Below are positions 44,104 through 50,850 of a stretch of DNA of 64,000 bases, in pieces (the stretch's first letter is position 1; each line of letters opens with the position of its first letter). The DNA is from Achromobacter spanius (GTDB lineage: Bacteria; Pseudomonadota; Gammaproteobacteria; Burkholderiales; Burkholderiaceae_B). The stretch is from positions 4,650,001-4,714,000 of the forward strand of contig NZ_CP034689.1 in the NCBI RefSeq assembly GCF_003994415.1, in the 5' to 3' direction. Below the pieces are notes generated by a model. The model did no database searches. It was not told the DNA's origin and saw only the letters and a program-made list of their open reading frames with translations. The position numbers were made by a program, and so were the translations under genes.

Positions 44104-45719
44104 GCTTTTTCCTCGAGGCCAAACAGGCGGATCGCGTGAGCGCGCAACTTGATCTTCTGCACCTTGGAGCTACCCGTCATGCCTATGTTCTCGAAGGTAT
44201 CGACGATTTCCATATAGCGCGGCACCTTGAAATTGGCGCAACGGCTTTTGCACCAGGCAATCAGTTCGGAAGGCTCGGCCTGCTGGTCTTCGCGCAACAG
44301 CACAAAGGCGGCCGGCACTTCGCCCAGACGGGCATCGGGCACCCCCACCACCTGGGCCATGCGTACGGCTGGATGACCATGCAAGACCTCTTCAACCTCG
44401 GCTGGCGCCACGTTCTCGCCACCGACCCGGAACATATCCTTCAGCCGGCCCACCATGCGCAAACGCCCTTCGGCATTCATTTCGCCCAGGTCGCCGGTGC
44501 TAAGCCAGCCATCCTCGCTTAACGCGCGTGCGGTGGCCTCGGGCATCTTGTAGTAGCCCTTCATCACACTCCAGCCACGGGCCTGGATTTCGCCCTGCCC
44601 GCCCGGCGCGACCACCGCGCCGGTCGCCGGATCGACCAGGCGGATTTCCATGCCGGGATGCGGCAAGGCCCACCCGTGGGCGCGCAATGAAAATTCATCG
44701 TTCCAGGCCGACATGACGATATTGGGCGAGGCTTCGGACTGCCCATAGGCATTGCACACCGACGGCACGCCCATCACATCGCGAATCTTCTGCATCACCT
44801 CGGGGCCTGCCGCGGCCCAACCGCCACGCAAATGAATCCGCTGACGGTCAAAATCGGGATGGCCCATCAGCATCAAGAAGATGGTGTCGTTGCCGGAGGT
44901 CAGCGTGCAGCGCTCTTCATCCAAAATACGCAAGGTCTCGCCCACGTCGAAATTCGGCAAGGTCAGCAGACAGCACCCCGTTACCAGACTGACCAAAATG
45001 GACAGCGTGGTGCCTGCCACATGGAAATAAGGCCGGATACTGAAATAGCGGTCTTCCGGCTGCACGCCCATGCGCTGCGCCACGGCTGCGGCATTGCCCA
45101 GCATATTGGCGTGGCTGAGCATCACACCCTTGGGGAACGAAGTCGTGCCCGAGGTGTATTGGATCAAAAGCACATCATCACTGCTGACGGCGTGCATGGC
45201 TGCATCAAAGCCGGCCATATCGGCACGATCCGCGCCTTCGGTAAAGTCCGCCCACGAGGTCGTGCCCGGCAGGCTGCGTTCACCCAGCACCACCACCTTG
45301 CCCAAGACCGGCAGCGCCGCGCCAGGCAGACGCTGAGCCAGGGCCGGCTCTACCCGTTGCAGCAGATCCAGAAAGTCTATGCCCAGAAAAGTGTCAGCCG
45401 TCAGCAGGAGCTTGACGTCAGCCTGTTGCAGGCAGAAGGCCAGCTCTTCCGTCTTGAACCGGGTATTGACCGGAACCGTCACCGCGCCGATCAAGGCGCA
45501 GGCGTAGAACAGTTGCAGCCAGTCGCCACCATTGCCTAGAAAGATGCCCACATGGTCGCCACGGCGCACGCCGACCGCATACAAAGCCCGCGCGCGTAGC
45601 CGGGCGCCGGCGGCCAGTTCATTCCAGTTCAAACGTTCCCCCGGTGCGACAAAGGCCTCTTCAGGGCCGCGTGCCGCCACCGTCTGCGCCAAACAGGCAG
45701 CCAGAGTCATCGCCTTCAT
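44100..45719 (-). CDS. AMP-forming acyl-CoA ligase
   Basis: 539-residue adenylate-forming ligase: P-loop YTSGTTSFPKGVMLSH, NAYGQSEAS motif, STGDLGEMNAEGRL, GGENVAPAEVEEVL and the C-terminal catalytic Lys region SSKVQKIKLR. Activates a carboxylic acid to its CoA thioester. Start 45719 (MKAMTLAACL) overlaps the preceding hydratase stop (ATGA); MTLAACL at 45710 is an alternative. Substrate unknown; context with a lyase and two hydratases favours a branched or unsaturated acid. Confidence 0.9.
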   Translation of the reverse strand: MKAMTLAACLAQTVAARGPEEAFVAPGERLNWNELAAGARLRARALYAVGVRRGDHVGIFLGNGGDWLQLFYACALIGAVTVPVNTRFKTEELAFCLQQADVKLLLTADTFLGIDFLDLLQRVEPALAQRLPGAALPVLGKVVVLGERSLPGTTSWADFTEGADRADMAGFDAAMHAVSSDDVLLIQYTSGTTSFPKGVMLSHANMLGNAAAVAQRMGVQPEDRYFSIRPYFHVAGTTLSILVSLVTGCCLLTLPNFDVGETLRILDEERCTLTSGNDTIFLMLMGHPDFDRQRIHLRGGWAAAGPEVMQKIRDVMGVPSVCNAYGQSEASPNIVMSAWNDEFSLRAHGWALPHPGMEIRLVDPATGAVVAPGGQGEIQARGWSVMKGYYKMPEATARALSEDGWLSTGDLGEMNAEGRLRMVGRLKDMFRVGGENVAPAEVEEVLHGHPAVRMAQVVGVPDARLGEVPAAFVLLREDQQAEPSELIAWCKSRCANFKVPRYMEIVDTFENIGMTGSSKVQKIKLRAHAIRLFGLEEKA

Positions 45720-46477
45720 GCCTGCGGCTCCTTGCCAAAGCCGGCGATGGCGCCTTGCCAATCCGTGCCGCGCAGGTTTTCTTCGATCGCCAACAGTTCG
45801 ATGGCCATGGCGCCTTCGCGCGTGGTGGCCAGGCCTTGATCGATGCTGCGCTTGGTCAAACGCATCGTCAAAGGCTGGGCACGGGCCATGGCGGCCGCCA
45901 TGGATTGCGCCTCCTGGCGTAGCGCATCGGGCGCATACACATGGTTGACCAGTCCGATCTCGCACGCTTCGGCGGCGTCGAAGCGGCGGCCGGTAAACAA
46001 CAGCTCTTTGGCCTTGCGAGCCCCAGCAATACGCGGCAGACGCTGCGTTGCGCCGACTGTGCCCCAACCCACTTCGGGATAGCAGAATACCGCCTCGGTG
46101 GAGGCCAGCACGAAGTCGCAGGCGCCAGCGATCTCGCAACCCGAACCAAAGGCCGGACCATGCACCACCGCCACCACGGGTTGCGGCAGGCGCTCAATGG
46201 CGGCATAGGCGGCAAAGCCCTGAACCCGGCGCGCCGTCAGCTCCTGATGGTTCATGGTTTTGCGTTCCTTGAGATCGGCGCCAGCGCAAAAGGCGGGGCC
46301 GCTGCCCGTGATCAGCGCCACGTGCACGCCAGGGTCGGCAGCAATCGCCTCCATGACCTGCACCAACTCCGCGCACATCTGCGAACTAAGCGCGTTACGG
46401 CTATCGGGCCGGTTCAACGTCACCGTGGCAACACGGTCCTGCACCTCAAACAGAATCGTGTGATAAGTCCGGGTCAT
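45716..46477 (-). CDS. Enoyl-CoA hydratase/isomerase family protein
   Basis: 253-residue crotonase: FCAGADLKER and PAFGSGCEIAGACDFV for the oxyanion hole, YPEVGWGTVGATQRLPR with the Glu of the catalytic zone. AGGAGCAGGC precedes the ATG at 46477. First gene of the four-gene unit hydratase, ligase, lyase, marR, all joined by ATGA overlaps except the last. Operator site 3 lies upstream. Confidence 0.9.
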   Translation of the reverse strand: MTRTYHTILFEVQDRVATVTLNRPDSRNALSSQMCAELVQVMEAIAADPGVHVALITGSGPAFCAGADLKERKTMNHQELTARRVQGFAAYAAIERLPQPVVAVVHGPAFGSGCEIAGACDFVLASTEAVFCYPEVGWGTVGATQRLPRIAGARKAKELLFTGRRFDAAEACEIGLVNHVYAPDALRQEAQSMAAAMARAQPLTMRLTKRSIDQGLATTREGAMAIELLAIEENLRGTDWQGAIAGFGKEPQA

Positions 46478-46547
46478 GCCTGCTCCTGAATGTTCGGTTC
46501 TTGTCACCGCATGAAGCCGCGGCCGTGGATCGACTATATGCCTTTTA

Positions 46548-46562
46548 GTTGATTTAATCCAC
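46548..46562. promoter_or_regulatory. MarR-type operator candidate, site 3
   Basis: GTTGATTTAATCCAC matches the palindrome of sites 1 and 2 with one changed base in the second half. It is 71 bases upstream of the hydratase ATG at 46477 and just after the in-frame stop of the readthrough tail of the next gene. Confidence 0.7.
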
Positions 46563-46676
46563 TATTTATTCGCACGCTGTTACGTTGACATTCAGCTTGG
46601 CGGCCACGTCGTCGAGGGCGCGCTGTGTATCGCTCGCCAAGCCCGGGCATGGCGGAACGTTCGCTGGGTCAGCCGG

Positions 46677-47219
46677 TCATTTCGCGTTCGCGCGCACGAC
46701 GTTGCAATCGAGTTCCAGCACGATTTTTCCCGTCCCTTTTTCAGTCACCTTGGACGCCAACTGCAGGTCTTTAGGGTTGCCGCGATCTTTGCAGGCTTCG
46801 TATGCGTAGCCTTCCGCCAAAGCGAGATTTGCCCCAGGATCGGAACCGTGTCCGTGCATCCATCTACCGAAGGGATCCTTCCTGGAGACCTGGTAGGTCG
46901 TAGCACCAGAAGATGCGACTGCCTGAGGCTGGCCCTTCTTTCTCTTGGCGCGCTCCGCGTCGCAGTCCAGTTCCACGAGCACCTTTCCCGTGGCCTTTTC
47001 CGTCACTTTCGCCGCACGGTTCCAAAGTTTGGGGTTGCCGCGATCCAGGCAAGCGCGTTGCGCGGCTGCTTCAGCAGCGTAAAGCTCCGTACCCGGTTGA
47101 TTCGCCGCAGGGCCCTTCCACACGCCTGCGGGATCCTGCCAGGTGGCGATGTATTGGGCTGCAACCGGACCCGTCAACATCATCCCCATGATGCCCGCCC
47201 CGCATAGCCATCTCTTCAT
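46677..47219 (-). CDS. Secreted protein with internal duplication, possibly truncated
   Basis: 180 residues with signal peptide (MKRWLCGAGIMGMMLTGPVA). Two copies of a ~45-residue unit: ACLDRGNPKLWNRAAKVTEK plus ATGKVLVELDC, and EACKDRGNPKDLQLASKVTE plus KGTGKIVLELDC; each unit has paired Cys, suggesting one disulfide per repeat. GAGGGGATCGTC precedes the ATG. The reading frame continues after the TGA for 36 further codons that look coding (see findings), so the stop may be a recent nonsense change. Family not recognised. Confidence 0.7.
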   Translation of the reverse strand: MKRWLCGAGIMGMMLTGPVAAQYIATWQDPAGVWKGPAANQPGTELYAAEAAAQRACLDRGNPKLWNRAAKVTEKATGKVLVELDCDAERAKRKKGQPQAVASSGATTYQVSRKDPFGRWMHGHGSDPGANLALAEGYAYEACKDRGNPKDLQLASKVTEKGTGKIVLELDCNVVRANAK

Positions 47220-47254
47220 GACGATCCCCTCGGTTCTTTTTTTCGAACGAATAG

Positions 47255-47413
47255 GGTAGTCGCGGAAGCGGTCTAAGTAACTCCACCGAAAAGGGCAATC
47301 CCTCCGGTAATGCCACCACCTTCACCTACACCGAGCGATTGCGCCGAGTCCATCAGGTGTTTGAGGACGCGATGTGCCAGGGTTTAAGGCTTGCGGACAA
47401 TGGCGGCGCTTAA
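47255..47413 (+). pseudogene. Orphan C-terminal ORF remnant
   Basis: A plus-strand frame without a start codon ends at 47413 and reads NSTEKGNPSGNATTFTYTER, then LRRVHQVFEDAMCQGLRLAD and NGGA. Composition and charge pattern look like the end of a real protein, but there is no start or ribosome site and the upstream frame closes at 47252. It lies between the secreted protein and the DUF6708-like pair. Identity unknown; likely the tail of a gene cut away by rearrangement. Confidence 0.4.
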
Positions 47414-47524
47414 GACGTGTTCGCCGGGCGCTTACCATTCAGCAACGCTGACACAAGCGAAACGCGGCCGCGATACGCAAGCGCGGCGGAGTCTGCCCTC
47501 GTTCATCCAACACTGGCCATGTGC

Positions 47525-48463
47525 TCAAGAATCAATGCGCTCCCCGTTCACACGAATCACTGGCCTGCGCTTCTCGTCGAAGCCGCACAACCTATCGATT
47601 TCCTTTGGGAACTGTGTGTACGGCACGTTGTACTGAATGAATGCCTCGACGCTGTCCGGAAATGCGTCGATGAGCAGCCAGCCCAGCCAGAGCGGAATGG
47701 TGAGGGGGGCTTTGAACATTCCATAGGGCTTCGCCAAACGGCGTCGCAGGCCTGCATACCAGTCTCGGTAGGGTTGTTGGGTCTCTCGCCAGCGGCTTCC
47801 TCGTGGTGGCAGCGGCGCGGGCTTGGGCAGGCCTTCTGGACCACGTTCCATGAAGACTTGCAAATAGGACCAAAGGCTCTTGGCCGAACGGTCGCCGTCA
47901 AACAAGCCGAGATTGCCGCATGCCGCACAGATTTCTGTCGGTGGGTCCATGCTGTAGTCCACGCCCAAAAGGTACAGCGGGTGCCGGCTGGCGTAGCCGC
48001 TTGCAGACACAATGGGAACGTACCCTGCCACGGCTTCGAGCTGGTCCCAATCGAGTACGTGCAGACGCTTCTGGCGCGGGTAGATGAAGTAGAGTTTGCG
48101 GGTGCGTCGGTGGATGCGAATATACGCACCGCGATTTCGATGGGCACCACTTGCGAAGTAGAAAATGGAGATCATTGCAGGCAGTACAGGAATGTAGAGT
48201 GCAATCTCCACGAAGCTCCTCAATGTCACTTGCTCTATACCTTCAACAAAAAGAATAAGCGCACATGCTCCGAGCGAGACAACGACTGACAATCCAAGGG
48301 CTCCAGCGGCCCCAAGTTGAGTGAAATTCGCAAAGGTTTCGAGTTCAACAGCCTGACTGTTTACCCTACGCACGCCATCCGGTTGAGGACTTTCTCCCGT
48401 GGGCCGATTTCGATACAGAGGCGTTCCACCAAAGCGCAATCTGTTTGGCAGACGCTTGATCAC
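47525..48463 (-). CDS. DUF6708-like membrane protein, copy 1 (putative T6SS immunity)
   Basis: 312 residues. N-terminal signature KRLPNRLRFGGTPLYRNRPT, two hydrophobic segments (GALGLSVVVSLGACALILFV; IALYIPVLPAMISIFYFASG), then a soluble domain (RIHRRTRKLYFIYPRQKRLH, YSMDPPTEICAACGNLGLFDGD) and a C-terminal hydrophobic stretch (APLTIPLWLGWLLIDAF). I recognise the pattern of DUF6708 proteins found beside T6SS effectors. Start GTG 48463 is aligned with copy 2 and has AGGA upstream; the frame extends to a GTG at 48481. Likely protects against the VasX-like pore former. Confidence 0.75.
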   Translation of the reverse strand: MIKRLPNRLRFGGTPLYRNRPTGESPQPDGVRRVNSQAVELETFANFTQLGAAGALGLSVVVSLGACALILFVEGIEQVTLRSFVEIALYIPVLPAMISIFYFASGAHRNRGAYIRIHRRTRKLYFIYPRQKRLHVLDWDQLEAVAGYVPIVSASGYASRHPLYLLGVDYSMDPPTEICAACGNLGLFDGDRSAKSLWSYLQVFMERGPEGLPKPAPLPPRGSRWRETQQPYRDWYAGLRRRLAKPYGMFKAPLTIPLWLGWLLIDAFPDSVEAFIQYNVPYTQFPKEIDRLCGFDEKRRPVIRVNGERIDS

Positions 48464-48490
48464 ATTGTCTGTCCTATCCACGGCGGTACT

Positions 48491-49435
48491 TCATGGCTCG
48501 ATGCGCTCCCCGTTGACACGAATGACCGGCTTGCGCTTCTCGTCAAAGCCGCACAACCTATCGATTTCCTTTGGAAACTGTGTGTACGGCACGTTGTACT
48601 GGATGAAGGCCTCGACGCTGTCCGGAAATGCATTGATGAGCAGCCAGCCTAGCCAGAGCGGAATGGTGAGGGGGGCTTTGAACATTCCATAGGGCTTCGC
48701 CAGCCGGCGTCGCAGGCCTGCATACCAGTCTCGATAGGGTTGTTGGGTCTCTTGCCAGCGGCTTCCTCGTGGTGGCAGCGGCGCGGGCTTGGGCAGGCCT
48801 TCTGGGCCTCGTTCCATGAAGACTTGCAAATAGGACCAGAGGGCCTTGGCCGAACGGTCGCCGTCAAACAGTCCAAGATTGCCGCATGCCGCACAGATTT
48901 CTGTCGGCGGGTCCATGCTGTAGTCCACGCCAAAAAGGTACAGCGGGTGCCGACTGGCGTAGCCACTTGCAGACACAATGGGAACGTATCCTGCCAAGGC
49001 TTCGAGTTGGCCCCAATCGAGTACGTGAAGACGCTTCTGGCGCGGGTAGATGAAGTACAGCTTGCGGGTGCCTCGGTGAATGCGAATAAAGGCTCCGCGG
49101 CTTTTGTAAGCACCGCCAGCTATGTAAAAAATGACGGCCATACCAGTTGATACCGGCAGTCCAGTGAGCATAGCCAAGACTGTATCAGTCTCAATGGTCG
49201 TGGGGCCGAGGGCTAATACGCACGATACAAAGACAATGACAAAAATGAGGATTGACATGCCAATGTACCCAGCTGCTCCGCTTTGCGTGAAGTTGTAATA
49301 AGTGTCAAGTTCGACACATTCGTCGTTGACACGTCGCACCCCATCGGGTTGAGGCGGTTCTCCCGTGGGTCGATCTCGATATAGAGGCGTTCCACCAAAG
49401 CGCAAGCTGTTTGGCAGACGTTTAGCCGCGGACAT
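48491..49435 (-). CDS. DUF6708-like membrane protein, copy 2 (putative T6SS immunity)
   Basis: 314-residue tandem paralogue of the protein at 47525. From about residue 118 (RIHRGTRKLYFIYPRQKRLH) to the end the two are nearly identical, but the two N-terminal membrane segments differ strongly (YIGMSILIFVIVFVSCVLAL; LTGLPVSTGMAVIFYIAGGA). Start ATG 49435 has GGAG 9 bases upstream; a TTG at 49450 is possible. It overlaps the small ORF upstream by 14 bases, so it belongs to the effector transcript. Confidence 0.77.
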   Translation of the reverse strand: MSAAKRLPNSLRFGGTPLYRDRPTGEPPQPDGVRRVNDECVELDTYYNFTQSGAAGYIGMSILIFVIVFVSCVLALGPTTIETDTVLAMLTGLPVSTGMAVIFYIAGGAYKSRGAFIRIHRGTRKLYFIYPRQKRLHVLDWGQLEALAGYVPIVSASGYASRHPLYLFGVDYSMDPPTEICAACGNLGLFDGDRSAKALWSYLQVFMERGPEGLPKPAPLPPRGSRWQETQQPYRDWYAGLRRRLAKPYGMFKAPLTIPLWLGWLLINAFPDSVEAFIQYNVPYTQFPKEIDRLCGFDEKRKPVIRVNGERIEP

Positions 49436-49673
49436 TATTTGGTGCTCCAACGGGTTCTAGCTTGGCTGAATCAATCGGATTCGTGAACCAGCCACTTGAT
49501 GTGAACACCAACGGCGTCGGCGCGTCCGGGTGTAGCAATGCCAACCCGGGTTGTTGGTCCGGATCTGGAAAGTACAGATACTCCAATGCGACTTCCGTAT
49601 CCTCATGCATTTGAATCACCCAGCCACATTCTCTACCGGTGCCGCCTAACGGAGTCGTAAGCACCCCTGTCAA
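49422..49673 (-). CDS. Small protein of effector module, 5' end altered by IS
   Basis: Frame of up to 83 codons reading MHEDTEVALEYLYFPDPDQQ, PGLALLHPDAPTPLVFTSSG, then WFTNPIDSAKLEPVGAPNNV. The TTG that opens the frame at 49673 lies in the IS terminal repeat; natural starts are probably GTG at about 49620 or the ATG of MHEDTEV. It overlaps copy 2 of the DUF6708 gene. No family recognised; place in the module suggests a role with the effector or immunity proteins. Confidence 0.5.
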   Translation of the reverse strand: MTGVLTTPLGGTGRECGWVIQMHEDTEVALEYLYFPDPDQQPGLALLHPDAPTPLVFTSSGWFTNPIDSAKLEPVGAPNNVRG

Positions 49674-50500
49674 GTAGACATCGGTTGATAGACGATCGGA
49701 GCAAGGGTTAGCCGGGGCATGAATTGCACCGGCGGGAGGCCACCCAGCGATTCATGCGGGCGGTACTGGTTGTAATCGACCAGCCATTGATCGGTAATCG
49801 TCTGGACCTGCTCAAGGTTGGCGAACAGGTGCGCGTCGAGCACCTCGGTTCGATAAGTTCGATTGAAGCGCTCAATGAAAGCGTTCTGATTTGGCTTGCC
49901 CGGCTGGATATAGCGGATCGCGATGCCCTTTGCGCTAGCCCATTGGGTGAACGCCTCTGAGATCATCTCCGGACCGTTATCCAGGCGTATTGCGTCAGGC
50001 GGCCCATAGCAGTCGATCAAACGGCTCAATACCCGAATGAGGCGTGCAGACGGGATGGACACGCCTACCTCGATGGCCAAGCACTCCCGGTTCGCCTCGT
50101 CGATCACGTTCAGAGTGCGAAACCGCCGGCCGCAGTAGAGAGCGTCATGCATGAAGTCGAGCGCCCAACAACGATTAGGCTCTGTGGCCAGATCCAGCGG
50201 CTGTCGCGGTCGGTCGGGAAGCCGCTTTTTGCAGCGCCGAGGCAAATTCAGACCCATGTCGCAGTACACCCGATGAACGCGCTTTTTGTTCCAGCCGCGA
50301 CCGTCGAGGCGCAGCCGGGTGAAACACTTCCAGAATCCCCAACGCCCATGCCGGGTCACAATGGCATTGAGAGCATCAATGACTGGGGAATCCCGCTCAG
50401 ATGCCGGCATTGGCTTCTTGTAGTACGCCGCCCGCGATAGGCCGGCAATCTGACAAGCGCGCGTGATTGAGAGCTTGGCTTGCACCAGCTGTCCCACCAC
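49670..50500 (-). CDS. IS3-family transposase OrfB
   Basis: 276 residues (first ATG) of the integrase-core transposase. HTH_21 region (AYYKKPMPASERDSPVIDAL, HGRWGFWKCFTRLRLDGRGW), and the DDE triad: Asp in CWALDFMHDAL, Asp in IRLDNGPEM, Glu in NAFIERFNRTYR. The stop overlaps the left terminal repeat. In this family OrfB is normally made as an OrfAB fusion by a -1 frameshift in the orfA overlap. Confidence 0.92.
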   Translation of the reverse strand: MVGQLVQAKLSITRACQIAGLSRAAYYKKPMPASERDSPVIDALNAIVTRHGRWGFWKCFTRLRLDGRGWNKKRVHRVYCDMGLNLPRRCKKRLPDRPRQPLDLATEPNRCWALDFMHDALYCGRRFRTLNVIDEANRECLAIEVGVSIPSARLIRVLSRLIDCYGPPDAIRLDNGPEMISEAFTQWASAKGIAIRYIQPGKPNQNAFIERFNRTYRTEVLDAHLFANLEQVQTITDQWLVDYNQYRPHESLGGLPPVQFMPRLTLAPIVYQPMST

Positions 50501-50520
50501 TTCGCGCCTGGCCGACGGCG

Positions 50521-50799
50521 TCAGGATTTTCGATTCAAGACATCCTTGATCGCTGCATTCTCCAGCGCCAAGTCGGCAAACATGCGTTTGAGCTTGGCGT
50601 TTTCAGCTTCCAGTTCGCGCAGCCTCTGCAACTCGGAAACTTGAACGCCGGAGAACTTGCTCTTCCAAAGGTAATACGTGGCGTTGCTGATGCCGTGTTT
50701 GCGGCACAGCTCGGCGACCGGCATGCCGGCTTCGCCTTCCTTCAGAACAGCAACGATCTGGCTCTCGGTAAATCTGCTTTTCTTCAAGGGAATCTCCAA
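50521..50799 (-). CDS. IS3-family transposase OrfA
   Basis: 92-residue HTH_Tnp_1 protein: KKSRFTESQIVAVLKEGEAG, VAELCRKHGISNATYYLWKS, followed by a leucine-zipper-like helix (LQRLRELEAENAKLKRMFAD). It binds the IS ends and fuses to OrfB by frameshifting. Start 50799. Confidence 0.92.
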   Translation of the reverse strand: MEIPLKKSRFTESQIVAVLKEGEAGMPVAELCRKHGISNATYYLWKSKFSGVQVSELQRLRELEAENAKLKRMFADLALENAAIKDVLNRKS

Positions 50800-50850
50800 C
50801 TCAGGGAGGCTCCGAAATTCTACCGGGCGGTGTCTACCTGAAGGGGGAGC

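Larger units (their letters stand above)
49664..50847 (-). mobile_element. IS3-family insertion sequence (about 1.18 kb)
   Basis: Contains orfA and orfB in the IS3 arrangement. Imperfect terminal inverted repeats are visible: CCCCTGTCAAGTAGACA at the left end (49664-49680) and CCCCCTTCAGGTAGACA (reverse complement of 50831-50847) at the right, 14 of 17 matching. The flanks both carry AGC next to the ends, a possible 3-bp target duplication. It sits 4-10 bases past the stop of the effector gene, so it separates the effector from the downstream immunity candidates without breaking either. Confidence 0.85.

Noticed and set aside
41780..46477. Complete leucine/isovalerate (liu) pathway
   Set aside because: No acyl-CoA dehydrogenase or biotin-dependent carboxylase genes, and the lyase-like enzyme lacks the catalytic Cys.
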